Shown piece after piece: positions 46,490-58,715 of a stretch of 64,000 nt of DNA. Position numbers and translations under genes: made by a program. This stretch comes from Voacanga thouarsii (taxonomy: Eukaryota > Streptophyta > Magnoliopsida > Gentianales > Apocynaceae): assembly GCA_026120185.1 (NCBI GenBank), contig JANUWF010001224.1:2542001-2606000 (forward strand). Reading direction: 5' to 3'. Within the stretch, counting starts at the first letter, position 1. Each line of letters opens with the position of its first letter. The notes below the pieces were generated by a model. That model was not told where the DNA came from, ran no database searches, and saw nothing but the letters and a program-made list of their open reading frames with translations.

Positions 46490-47912
46490 TGCCACGTCCC
46501 GAATTTGGAGATGATACGGCAGCACTCCCATATTAGAATGCCGAACCCTTAGCACCTCAAACTGATCCACCACATTTCCACTGCGCTACTCTGATACTCC
46601 AATAATCTGCACACACAAAATCATACTCCTAGAAACTCAAATTCGTAATTAAGTCTAAGCAACCTAATTGAGTATTTATTTACATAGCCTACCAAGTACA
46701 TAACGGACATAAATCCATCAAAACCATCAAAGTCTAACCAAGTATCCTAACTGTTCAAATCAATAAATATACTCCAAAAATTCAAAAATAATAGCCAGAT
46801 ATCATTGCCAATCTTCCTCAAACCACTCGTCTAACTCTTCTTCTTCTAACTGATGTCCTGCAAAGATGATAATAAAAAGGGGCGAGCTCATCAGCTCAGC
46901 AAAGAAAATATAGCTTTTTCTGGGATTGAGCATGCTACATATACATATACATTTATAAAACGTTTGATCAAAACCGCTTAGATGTAGGGTAGAACACAAC
47001 TTATGGGATTTTAGAATATCTTCTTAGTGGGCTGGTCACACAATAAGAAGTTCCCGGAAACTCACACAAGGAAACAAGAGGGAGAAAAGGAGGAACAACA
47101 AATTCTTAGTGTTATACAATACTAATTCGAATAAGGTATATCTGACACCAGAATATCGAACCGATATTGTTTATTCAATGAAAATAATGACAAACATATC
47201 AGGGGGAAATGCCATTACTTCAATAGAAGAAAACCAGTGTTGAAATCAAATCAGAGGGGGACCGACGCCAGGTGGAGGAAGCACGGCCGGTGCCGAGTGT
47301 ACCAGACCGTGTGAAGCCTACGAATTCCAGAGCGAGGCCAGTGCCGGGTGAGGATGTTGGAGCCGGCACTGGATCCTCTTGGGAAAGGTGAATAGAAGTC
47401 TAAAATGTAGAGCAACCAGAGTACAATTTGGCCAGTTTTCAAATTTTACAAGGTTCACAACACTCCAAACGAACAACAGAAAAAGAGAACACAACCAACC
47501 ACCATTTTTAACAAAATATAATTGAACTCACACACCCAAAATATAACTAAATTATAACATATTACGGAATATGAGACACGCTTGAGTGCACGATTTTGGT
47601 TTACTAATATCAGCTTCTAACTATTATATCCCGTTAGGAGAAGGGCCTGAACTGAAAGTAGGTCCTGTATCCCCCTAGCAAGGGCCTTATAACTGAAAAT
47701 TAGGTATTGTATCCCCCCAGCCAAAGGCCTTATAACAGATATTAGGAATTTTCCCAAAACCAACTCAAGTATTAAACAATTTCATAACACGATACTAACT
47801 CAAAACAGAATTCACTTTACACAATTTCATCCACACAATGACAATACTTAAAGCATTAAACATACATCATGCTCAATCCGATTTAGTAATACAAAAATAA
47901 CATTCATTGGCA
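46490..47912. repeat. LTR-like region of uncertain class
   Basis: It begins TGCCACGTCCCGAATTTGGA and contains a GGGGCGAGCTCATCAGCTCAG block (46877-46897), wording seen in LTRs of some plant Ty3/gypsy elements. A tandem unit of about 43 bp with the core GTATCCCCC-AGGGCCTTATAAC is repeated two to three times at 47640-47745. No partner LTR, PBS or target duplication is visible. Copia element 2 is inserted at its right edge. Confidence 0.35.
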
Positions 47913-47917
47913 AAAGG

Positions 47918-49727
47918 TGTTCGAATACATGCCCTCTAGACTAATTTTATCTAATGTAATTATTAAATTTATTAATAAAATAATTTATTGTCAAAATTTG
48001 TTTGTAAATTTACATTTTATTTGTGCACGATTTTTATTTGGAGATGACCCATTCTGTTTAAGTAAATGATCCATGTGAATTGTAATCTTTCACAGTAAGG
48101 TATGAATTACGGGTCACTTAACACATAAATGTTTGTTCTTAACCTATTGATGAGAATGTGAATCTCATCATGTTTAGGTTTTTGTGTTATGAATTTCAAA
48201 TGAGAAATGGCTTACCTTTAACCAGTGAGTAGTCCACTCACTTCATAGCATGAACGTATTTCGAAAACGTAAAACAGGACCTGTAATTGTAGTTTCTAAA
48301 AGTACTGTTTTGAAGAAACCCAGACTATTACTGCTACAGCGTGGACTAATACTCTATCGCTTGAGTATGAGTTGGTGGTTTGATGAAGTTAGAAGCATAT
48401 ACTTTAATATGCTGTAGTTGAGGTTTTTTCATAGAGCCAATATACTTGTATATTAGGTATATCGCCCCTTGTGACTGTTCAAATGATTTAATTATCCAGG
48501 GCCCTAGGAACATGACTTAGATATTTACTTTAGGGTAACTCTTTTGGAAAGTGGAAACATTCTAGGAGTCATAGATCATTGGATTAAAGGTTTAAGGATG
48601 GTAGATGTTTATTAGAGATGTGTTAGAACACTCCTCCTCTCTAAATACACGACGATGCGTAGAAGAGTATTTTAGTCATTATAATTGTAAGTCGAAGACT
48701 TTGCTAATATAGCATTATCTTTGGGGTAGATATTTCCTTATGGTGATATTAAAAAATATTTAAAATGTAAAATATAGCTATTTATATGGCAGGGATATTT
48801 TGCTCATTTTAGTAGCCAAAACGATGTGTCTTTTGGTCCCCGAAATAGCCCTTAAGTCCTGACAGATTTGGGTTAAGGAATTAGTCTTAATAATTATGTG
48901 TTTTATTTTATTTTATTTAAGTAGTCTAATTTATTATTGGACTAAAATAAAATAAAAGGTCCGAGAGAGATTATATATATATATATATATATATTGTATC
49001 TAGCTTAATTAGTTGATTAATTATTCAGGGCCCAAGGCCTAGATTGAATAATTAGAAAATTAATCTAGATATAAACTAGATAAAATGCCTAATATTTTAT
49101 ATTGGTCTATTTGAGCTTGTTAATTATTTATTGGGCTGTTTAATGAAGTCGATAAAATAAATAATTAGATTTATTATTTATGGCTGTTAAAGCATAAGAG
49201 TAAATAATTTTATTTGGCACAATGAATAAGACCAACGGTAAAATAAAATGAAAAATTTATTATTAAATTAATTAAATAAATAAAAATAATAATACGGGAT
49301 GGATCCCGTGTTGTTTTACGTGAGAGATAACAAAAAGCTCAGAATGAGCTTTTTGTTTGACTCTCTTGGTCTCTCTCACTTGGTGGATTGATGAAAAGAA
49401 ATCAAAGGAAATCAAGACCAAGCAAGACAGGGAGCTAAGTCTGTGAGTTTTCACAGAGGCAAACCAAGAAGCATTCACTAGGAAAACTATAGCAAACCCA
49501 ATTCTTTAAGCTTTCACTAGCAGTGGAAAATGCACCATTTTGGAAGCTCAAAAGCTTCGCGTGAATGAGATGAAGACGACGTTTATAAGGACATGGTTCA
49601 ATAGCTTCAAGCATCCTTGTACATACATCTTCTTCTGTGCCAATAAGGTCATTCAAACACAGAGGTAAATTTTTTCGTTCTGTAAGCATGCTTTTAGTTT
49701 GATTAATTTTGCCATTTTCCTCCTTTA
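47918..49727 (+). repeat. Copia element 2, upstream LTR (LTR-A)
   Basis: 1810 bp from TGTTCGAATACATGCC to a TTTA end (family TTCA). It is preceded by AAAGG (47913-47917) and followed by AAAGG (49728-49732). It is a complete LTR but is not followed by a PBS; instead it continues into the same flanking DNA that follows the 3' LTR. An (AT)n tract is at 48974-48994. Confidence 0.88.
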
Positions 49728-50250
49728 AAAGGTTCATAATTTGATATTCAAAAACTAGAAAGTTAGAAACTGCAGAAAAATCATAAGTCCCTTAGCAGAC
49801 AATTCAGAGACCAAATCAATCCACAATCCACAATCAGTGTATCTAACTACCTACAAGAACCCAAAAACATAATCAATTGCCAACCTTCTAACTAATCCCC
49901 AAATCAAACCCTTACATCCAATTCAACGATAATCTATTCCTAAGCAAAAATTAACCCGATCCAAAGTACGAATATCGAAAGACTTACCTAGATTCGAAAC
50001 CTCTGGCACAATCTTTTCATCGGGCTCACCTCTCTCACTATTTTTTCCTTTCTCCAAGACTGTCTTTGCAAGAGCGTTCTTATTTGCCAAAAACAACGTA
50101 CGTTAAATCCCAAAACGTAACGGATAATTCTTATTAGACTATTGCCCCTCTTATAAATCTAATTGTAAAATAACCCCAAAACTATCACTTTTACTAAAAT
50201 AACCTCTAGACACATGGGTTAAGCCCACCAACATAATTAAAGGGAAGCTC
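49728..50250. repeat. Duplicated flank X (copy 1), with possible host exon
   Basis: About 520 bp homologous to 58196-58715. On the minus strand both copies hold an exon-like frame: ANKNALAKTVLEKGKNSER then GEPDEKIVPEVSNL, ending at a GTAAGT donor (donor at about 49987 here). I do not recognise the protein. It could be the first coding exon of a host gene into whose intron the element inserted. The second copy reads the same with few changes. Confidence 0.6.
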
Positions 50251-50774
50251 ATCAATAAATAATTTTATCTGGCACAATAAATAAGACTAAGATTAAAATG
50301 AAATTAAAAAATTAATTATTAAATTAATTAATTAAATAAAAAATAAAACATGATGGATTCCGTATTATTTTGCATGAGAGATAACAAAAAGCATGGGCTT
50401 TTTGTTTGACTCTCTTGGTCTCTCTCTTTCAGTGGATTGATGAAAAGAAATCAAAGGAAATCAAGAACAAGCAGGACAGTGAGCTAAGTCTGTGAGTTTT
50501 CATAGAGGCAAACCAAGAAGCATTCACTGGGAAAACTATAGCAAACCCAATTCTTTAAGCTTTCACCGGTAGTGGAAGGGACACCATTTCAGAAGCTCAA
50601 AAGCTTTGTGTGAATGAGACGAAGTCGACGTTTATTAGGACGTGATCTAATAGCTTCAAACATCCTTATACAGACATCTTCTTCAGTGCCAATAAGGTCA
50701 TTCAAACACAGGTAAATTTTTTCGTTCTGTAAGCATGCTTTCGGTTTGATTAATTTTGCCATTTTCCTCCTTCA
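50251..50774 (+). repeat. Truncated LTR (LTR-B) preceding the body
   Basis: This corresponds to roughly the last 520 bp of LTR-A, starting at the ATAAATAATTTTAT block and ending CCTTCA. The PBS follows, so this is the remnant of the original 5' LTR. About 1.3 kb of its 5' side is missing, including U3 and probably the promoter. Confidence 0.85.
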
Positions 50775-50776
50775 AG

Positions 50777-50789
50777 TGGTATCAAAGCT
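50777..50789 (+). promoter_or_regulatory. Primer binding site of copia element 2
   Basis: TGGTATCAAAGCT starts two bases after the LTR end. It matches the initiator-Met site with one G-to-A change. Confidence 0.88.
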
Positions 50790-51137
50790 ATGATTTGGCA
50801 AATGTAGGAAGTATGTTACACTTAACTAAAATAAGAAAATATTTATTTTGGATGTTTTCTGTGAACCTTCATGTTTTTTGGTATAGGTAGTTTCATTGTA
50901 AGTTTCGCAAGTGAAAATATAGGAACATTGTATTTTGATTGCTTTCATAGATATCGTGTAAGCCTAGTGTTTTTAAAGACATAAGCGGTTGTTTGGATGA
51001 ATTTTGATCAAAATCGGTGAAAAAAACCGAGTCCAGAGACGTCTGCAATTCACAGAGTAACTTGGAGAAGAAGGAAACTGTAGCAGCCGAGCCTTACATG
51101 TGAGAGGAGCCGAGCCAAACCGTAGCCACGACCCCTG

Positions 51138-51227
51138 GCGAGGAAAGCTTCCTCGCAACGCACGAGGAAGCAAATCGCAATTTGCATTTGCAAATTGCGA
51201 TTGTCGTGGTCATCAATTTTGACCACG
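51138..51227 (+). other. Three tandem strong hairpins in the 5' leader of copia element 2
   Basis: Three perfect inverted repeats lie within 90 nt. GCGAGGAA/TTCCTCGC has a 3-nt loop (about 51138-51156). AATCGCAATTTGC/GCAAATTGCGATT has 13-bp arms and an ATTT loop (51173-51202). CGTGGTCA/TGACCACG has a 7-nt loop (51205-51227). They lie between PBS and gag in an otherwise AT-rich element. The homologous leader of element 1 (33073-33310) keeps the same type of hairpins. Confidence 0.75.
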
Positions 51228-52477
51228 GCAGTGGGGCAGGTCACGGGTCGGGTTGCAGGCACCTGCTTGGATCGCGGCCCATGGGTTTTTCCCTAGGGCA
51301 TGATCCAGTGTGGTGGGTGCATTGGACCCAAAATAAAAAAAAATTATTTTGGTCCTATACCAGGTGAAGTTTTTTTTATTGCAATAGCTAATATTCTTTG
51401 AATATTTTGCATGAAAAATAATAGTAAAGGAAATTTAGGATTAAACAAGACCATTAATTAATGTGTTTAATTTTATTATTTGGACAATTTGGTTAAAAGA
51501 ATAGAAAAGTATAAAAACATTTACAGTTTTCTAGCATGCTTTTTTCTTTTTGTACCCTATGTGCACGTTTTCTCAAAAACCAAAGTCTTTGGGAATTTTT
51601 TTACAAAGAAAAACTTTTTTCTTAAATCAAATGGTTAATTTTAATTTGAACAAAAATAAATTTTTAGTTATTTTCTGAAAGGATTTTATCCTTGACATAG
51701 AAAATAATTTAGATTTAGATATTTTTGTGAATTAAAATAGAAACCATTTTGATTTAATTTTAAAAAGAAAAATTATTTTTATCAATTAAACTGGAGATCA
51801 AAATTTCTCGAAAGTTTCATTGGAAAATTTTGAAATTATTAAGTTTATTAACTTAAATAAAATTAATCCATGGAAAATTTTCTCAAAGGATATAAACCTT
51901 GACATAGAAATTTTTATAGGTTTAGATATTTTATTTTTGAGTTAAAAGAAAACTTAATTTAAATTTTCAAAAGATATTTTCTAAGAAAATCCTTATTTTA
52001 AAATACTAAGTGGGAGAGGGGTTCCAATGGCCCCATAGCTTCCATCACTATCTTCATTAGAGATCGTGGGTCCTCTCGCACCATTCTAGGAGTGAACCCG
52101 TATATGATGGGGATACCATAAGGATTTAGAACTAATGGATGAATATAATTAATAACTTGGGACACGTGCTATGATCGGTCAGCCCATGTTAGAGGTTATA
52201 GTACGAGGAATGTCCATAAGAAATGAGAAGAAACGGATATCCCACTATGAAATTATCTTCTAGATCATTACCTAAAAGGGAAATTAATTTATGGTGGTTA
52301 CTACACTTAGCTTAGGACATTGTTAATCTTCCGAAGAAGCTATGTCAGTTTTTGTAAGAATTAAATTAATCAAATTAAAGATAATAGTGATACGGTTAAC
52401 TATTATCAGATTTAATATGATGATAAAGTCACAAATTATTTTATTTTTCACAAATTGAGTTTTTCGATTTTTCAGAA

Positions 52478-55400
52478 ATGATTGGTGGAGGTTTTTTTAG
52501 TCCTTTGGCCGTTATTCTCCGTCAGAATAAGCTAACGGATCCAAATTATATAGACTGAAAAAGAAATTTGGACATAATACTCACTGCTGAAGAGTAGAAG
52601 TATGTCCTCTTATCGAGGAGGGTTCCACCACTGAGGAGCAAGATGCAGAGAAAACATGAAAGAAGGCCAACGAAATGGCTCGATGCTATATGTTGGCCTC
52701 CATGTCTAATGTACTCCAATCTAAACATGAGCACATAGCCACTGCGTACAAAATTAGTTAATCATTAGTCACGATATTCCTAGATAAGAGCCGGCCCGCA
52801 AGGCAGGAGGCTCTTAGGACGATCATCAATACTAAAATGGCTAAGGGAGCATCAGTTAGATAGTATATGCTCAAAATGATTGCTGTTTTCGAGGAAGCAG
52901 AAGTCTTAGAGGCTGTAATTGACCCTAAGAGCTAAGTGGACATGGTTCTTGAATCTCTTCCGGGCTCTTTTACTCAATTCAAGTTAAATTATAACATGAA
53001 CAAGTTAAACATGAGTTTAACTGAGTTAATAAAGGAGCTTCAGGTGGCAAAGAAGGTCATGAAACTACAATCTAAGGCTATGATTGCTAGGACTTTTTCT
53101 TCCAAAACTAGGCCCAAGTCTAGGAAGTTCAAGAAGAAGATGGGAAACGCACCGGTCCAACCCAAGAACTAGCCCAACAAGCCTAAAGGCAAATGCTTCA
53201 AGTATGGGCAAAAGGGACACTGGAAAAAGGAGTGTCCAGAACTTCAGGCCAAGAAAAACCCTACAGGTATTGTTCCCTATCTAGAGTCAATTTCAATGGT
53301 TGGATCAACATCCAATTGGATTGTTGAATTTTGGTGCTACTGATCATATCTGTAATTCATTACAGGGGTTTAGGAAGATAAAAAAAACTCCAGAAGGGCG
53401 AGCATGGACTACAAGTAGGAAATTGAGCACAAGTATGAGCCCTTGTAGTAGGAGAGCTAGATTTTAATTTTGATTGCAATAAAGTAGTTATTTTGAAAGA
53501 TATTTTATATGTATCCGATTTTAGACAGAATTTTATTTTAGTTTCAAAGCTAATAAATCATGGATATTCTATTTCTTTCTATTTTGGTTGTACTATAAGT
53601 AGAAATGGAGAAGTTTTATGTACAGTGCACATGTATGGAAACTTATTCTTTTTAAATCATACAAACTATCAAATAAATAACGCTTAATTTGAACCTTTAA
53701 GTAAAAAGAAAAAGACCAATGTCAATGACTTATATATTTGGCATCTAAGGTTGGGTCATTAAGATTGAAAAGTTGGCCTCAGTGTGAATCTTACCTTATG
53801 GAAAAAATGACCAAAAGGTCGTTCACCAAAGAGGCTGATAGAGCCAAGGAGATATTTGGCCTTGTTTATACTGATGTGTGTGGTCCTTTGTCTACATAAG
53901 TTAGAGGGGGTTTTAAATACTTCATCACTTTTATGGATGATTGTACAAGGTTTGGTTATGTTTATCTGATGGGTCTAACTCTTTTGACAAGTTCAAAGAG
54001 TTTAAGGTTGAAGTGGAGCGTCGGACAAGCAAACTGATTAAAAACCTTACGATCAGATCATGGTGGAAAGTGCCTCCTCGGTGAGTTCAAGGATTACATG
54101 GTATATCATGAGATAGTATCCCAACTCTCAACGTCAGGTACACCCTAACAGAATGGAGTAGCTGAGAGAAGGAACATTACATTAATGGAAATGGTCTAAA
54201 GCATGATGTCTCATGCTTCTCTTTCGGTCTTTTTTTGGAGATATGCCTTGGAAACAACGGCATACATTCTGAACTTGGTATCTTGCGAGTCAGTACCTAG
54301 GATACCTTATGAGATGTGGACGAGGCGTAAGTCACGTCTAAATCATCTCAGGATATGAGGCAATCTAACTTATGTATTGATCAAGGAAGATAAGCTAGAA
54401 CCAACATCAGAATTATGCAACTTCGTTGGGTATCTAAAAAGGACGAAAAAAGGTTACTTTTATCATCCCAATGAGCAAAAAGTACTAGTAAGTACTAATG
54501 CTAGATGCTTGGAAGATGATCAAAGTATTTCCACTAAAGGTTTAACAAGGTTGAAACTCGAGGAGAAGTTATTTTTGGAATTAACTTCTTCAGACTTGAT
54601 TATAGAACAAAAAGAGGCACAACCTCAATAATCTGTACAAACAGAGCTTTGCCATAGTGGGAGGGTATCTAGAGTTCTAGAAAGATAGACAGGAGAGGCT
54701 TTTGAGCTGGTCTCTGACCATGAGGAACAAGATCCCACTAGATACGAGAAGGCTATTGCTGATGTCGATACAAATTTACGGCATGAAGCAATAAAAGTCG
54801 GGATTGAATCTATGTACTTCAATCATGTTTGGGATCTTATAGCTTTACTTGAAGGGATACAATTCATTGGGTGTAAGTGGCTATACAAGAGGAAGAGAAG
54901 AGCAAATGGGAAGGTAAAAACCTTCAAAACTAGGCTTGTGGCGAAAAGGTATACTCAGAAAGAGGGAATCGATTATGATGAAACATTTTCCCCGATAGCT
55001 ATGCTTAAGTCCATCCGTATCCTCCTTGCCATTGCATGTCATTTTGACTATGAGAAATGATAAATGGATGTTAAGACGACATTTCTTAATGGCTATCTTA
55101 ACGAAGACATCTATATGTCCCAATCGGAAGATTTTATTGCTAAGGCCAAGAACATATGGTTTGCAAGCTTAAGAAGTTCATTTATGGACTTAAGTAAGCA
55201 TCTAAAACATGGAACATTTATTTTGACGAGACTGTAAAGTCTTACGATTTCATTTAAATTGAGGATGAACTATGCATGTACAGGAAATTGAAAGGCATAA
55301 ATGTGGTTTTTCTTATCCTATATATGGATGACATTCTACTCATTAGAAATGATGTAAGAACATTGTCATCTACTAAGGTTTGGCTGTCTAGTCAATTTAG

Positions 55401-56325
55401 TATAAAGGATTTGGAAGTAGCCAGTTATATTTTCGGGATTAAACTTCTTAGAAATAAAAAGTAGAGAATATTAGAATCATCCCCAAAGACATACATTGAC
55501 AAGATGCTGGCCAACTTTAGCATGGACTCATGCAAGAGAGCTCTAATCCCTTACAAACATAGGTTGTCTTTTTATTCTAAGGACTATCCTAAGTCTCGAG
55601 AGGAAAAAGACAGAATGAGTAGGTTTCCCTACGCTTTGGCTATGGGAAATCTCATGTACATCATGCTGTGCACTAGGCCAGATATCCGCTTTGCTGTAGG
55701 CTTAGTTAGCAAATATCAGTCAAACCCTGGGGAGATTCATTGGCAAGCTATAAAGGATATTCTCAAGTACCTTATTGATATGAAAGATTATATGCTGGTT
55801 TACAGGGCTGACGGTTTGGTTCCTACTGGATATACAGAATCAAATTTCCAAGTAGATAAAGATGAGAGAAAATTCACTAGTGAATATGTCTTTACCTTGT
55901 CTAGAGGAGCTGTTTCATGGAAGAGTATCAAGCAATCTTGTATTGCTGACTCAACCATAGAAGCTGAGTATGTGACAGCTTCGGAAGTATCTAAGGAAGC
56001 GGTCTGGTTTCAGAAGTTTCTTTCAGAACTTGGAGTTGTGCCATACATAGACAGACCGACTATGATATATTGCAGTAACTCTAGAGTAGTCTCGTAATCT
56101 AAATAACTCAAGAACCACAAGAAGAGGAAACACATCCAAATGAAGTACCACTTGATCTGGGATTTCATTCAAAGATGGGAAATCATGGCGGAACAGATAG
56201 CCTCAAAGAACAACCTAGCAGATCCCTTCACCAAATCTTTGGCAGAGAGAGTCTTTAAGTGACACTTAGACCCCATAGCGGTGGGCACCTACGGGCTTTC
56301 TTAGTCTTAGAATGTAAGGAGAGAT
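52478..56325 (+). pseudogene. gag-pol: Copia element 2 gag-pol polyprotein remnants
   Basis: Gag starts at MIGGGFFSPLAVIL (52478). Its central block 52936-53172 has LPGSFTQFKLNYNMNKLNMS, and the knuckle reads CFKYGQKGHWKKEC, with the second Cys changed to Tyr. Protease is damaged at about 53310: IVEF where the family has DSG, with a frameshift before GATDHIC. Integrase is broken by stops (53760-54250). RT has LYMDDILLIRND (about 55315-55350), the YxDD box intact. RNase H and connection (55504-56097) has RPDIRFAVGLVSKYQ and AVSWKSIKQSCIADSTIEAE. The end reads NLADPFTKSLAERVFK near 56215-56262, before the PPT. Stops throughout prevent translation of a polyprotein. Confidence 0.9.
56311..56325 (+). 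promoter_or_regulatory. Polypurine tract of copia element 2
   Basis: AATGTAAGGAGAGAT directly precedes the LTR start TGTGGGAATA. One pyrimidine interrupts the tract compared with element 1. Confidence 0.7.
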
Positions 56326-57425
56326 TGTGGGAATATATATCCTCTAAACTAATTTTATATGATGTAATTATCGAATTTATTAATAAAAGAATTTATTCTC
56401 AAAATTTTTTGTGGATTTACATTTTATTTGTGCACGATTTTCATTTGGAAAAGACCCATTATGTTTAAGTAAGTGATCTATATGAATGGTGATCTTTCAC
56501 AGTAAGGTATGGATTACGGGTTACTTAACACATAAATGTTTGTTCTTAACCGATTGATGAAAATGAGAATCTCATCATGTTTAGATTATTATATTATGAA
56601 TTTCAAATCGGGAATGGCTTACCTTTAGCCACTGAATAGTTCACTCACTTTATAGCATAAGCGTATTTCGAACACGTAGAATAGGACTTGTAATAGTGGT
56701 TTCTAAAAGTACTATTTATAATAAACTCAGACTATTACTGTTACAACGTGGACTAATACTTTACCGCTTGAGTATAAGTTTGTGGTCTGACGAAATTAGA
56801 AGCATATACTTTGATATGCTGTAGTTGAGGTTCTTTCGTAGAGCCGATATACTTGTATGTTAGGTATATGTGACTAATTAGTTAAGACAGACTTGTTCAA
56901 AATAGTTTATGCGCTATATCGCCCATTGTGATTATTCAAATGATCTAATTATCTAGGGCCCTGGGAAACATGACTTGGATATTTACTTTAGAGTAGCTCA
57001 TTTGGAAAGTGGAAACATTCCAAGAGTCGTGAATCATTGAACTAGAGGTCTAAGGATGGTAGATGTCTATTAGAGAGGTGTCAGTACACTCCTCCTCTCT
57101 AAATGCACTACGGTGTGTAGGAGGGTATTTTAGTCATTACACCTATAGGTCGAAAACTTTGCCAATGCAGCATTATCTTTGGGGTCAATGTATTCTTATG
57201 GTAATATTAGAAAATATTTAAAATGCAAAATATAGCTATTTATATGACAGGGGTATTTTGGTCATTTTAGTAGTCAATGCGATGTGTCTTTTAGTCCCCA
57301 GAATATCCCTTAAGTCTTGACAAATTTGGGTTAAGGAATTGGTCTTTATAATTATGATTTTTATTTTATTTTATTTAAATAGTCTAATTTATTATTAGAT
57401 TAGAATAAAATAAAAGGCCCGAGAT

Positions 57426-57476
<51 letters not shown>

Positions 57477-58195
57477 TACCTAGCTTAATTGATTAATTAA
57501 TTATTTAGGGTTTAGGGCCCAGATTAAATAATTTAGAAAATTAATTTAGATATAAACTAGATAAAATATCTGATATTTTAGATTAGCCTATTTAGGCTTG
57601 TTAATTATTTATTGAACTGTTTAATGAAGTCCAGAAAATAAATAATTGAGATTTATTATTTATGGATGTTTAAGCCCAAGAGTAAATAATTTTATCGGGC
57701 CCAATGAATAAGACTAATGGTAAAATAAAATTTTAAAAAAATTAATTAATTAAATAAAAAATAACACGGAATGGATCCCGTTGTTTTGCGTGAGGGATAA
57801 CAAAAAGCTCAGCATGAACTTTTTGTTTGACTATCTTGGTCTCACTCTCTCGGTGGATTGATGAAAATAAATCAAAGGAAATCAAGACCAAGCAGGACAG
57901 GGAGCTAAGTCTGAGTTTTCACAGAGGCAAACCAAGAAGCATTCACTGGGAAAACTTTAACAAACCCAATTCTTTAAGCTTTCACTAGCAATGGAAAAGG
58001 CACCATTTCGGAAACTCAAAAGCTTCATGTGAATGAGATAAAAACGACGTTTACAAGGACGTGGTTCAATAGCTTCAGGCATCCTTATACAGACATCTTC
58101 TTCTGTGCCAATAAGGTCATGCAAACACAGAGGTAAATTTTTTCCTTCTGTAAGCATGCTTTCAGTTTGATTAATTTTGCCATTTTCCTCATTTA
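56326..58195 (+). repeat. Copia element 2, 3' LTR (LTR-C)
   Basis: 1870 bp, ending in TTTA like LTR-A and unlike LTR-B (TTCA). It is followed by the target duplication AAAGG (58196-58200). A (GT)n tract at 57430-57467 replaces the (AT)n at the same site of LTR-A. Confidence 0.9.
57430..57478. repeat. (GT)n(AT)n microsatellite in LTR-C
   Basis: About 38 bp of GT followed by a short AT run. It is expanded relative to the other LTR copies. Confidence 0.95.
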
Positions 58196-58715
58196 AAAGG
58201 TTCATAATTTGATATTAAAAAATTAAAAAGTTAGAAAACATAGAAAAATCATAAGTCCTTTACCAGACAATTCAGAGACCAAACCAACCCACAATCCACA
58301 ATCAGTGTATCTAACTGCCTACAAGAACCAAAAAACACAATCAATTGCCAACCTTTTAACTAATCCCCAAATCAAACCTTTACACCCAATTCAACGATAA
58401 TATATTCCTAAGCGAAAATTAACTCGATCCAAAGTACGAATATCGAAAGACTTACCTAGATTCGAAACCTCTGGCACAATCTTTTCATCAGGCTCACCTC
58501 TCTCGCTAATTTTTCCTTTCTCCAAGGTTGTCTCTGCAAGAGCGTTCTTATTTGTCAAAAACAGCGTACGTTAAATCCCAAAACGTAACGGATAATTCTT
58601 ATTAGACTATTGACCCTCTTATAAATCTAATTGTAAAATAACTCCAAAACTATCACTTTTACTAAAATAATCTCTAGACACATGGGTTAAGCCCACCAAC
58701 ATAATTAAAGAGAAA
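58196..58715. repeat. Flank X (copy 2), true right flank of copia element 2
   Basis: It starts with AAAGG and matches 49728-50250 for about 520 bp, including the exon-like minus-strand frame (about 58455-58560) with its GTAAGT donor. Similarity ends at about 58715. Confidence 0.75.

Larger units (their letters stand above)
47918..58195 (+). mobile_element. Ty1/copia retrotransposon 2, rearranged
   Basis: This is a plus-strand relative of the element at 26343-35416. The outer target duplications AAAGG (47913-47917 and 58196-58200) match perfectly, so LTR-A and the downstream LTR (56326-58195) bracket a single original insertion. Inside are a 520-bp copy of the right flank (49728-50250), a truncated LTR (50251-50774), the PBS, and the decayed body. 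The layout needs an illegitimate duplication plus loss of one body. Confidence 0.85.

Noticed and set aside
46802..46999. Short acidic minus-strand frame (HQLEEEELDEWFEEDWQ)
   Set aside because: It falls in LTR-like DNA, has no upstream exon and no family signature.
46490..47912. Defined solo LTR with target duplication
   Set aside because: The start TGCCACG and an end TTGGCA could be chosen, but the flanking pentamers (TAACT and AAAGG) do not match, so only an LTR-like region is reported.
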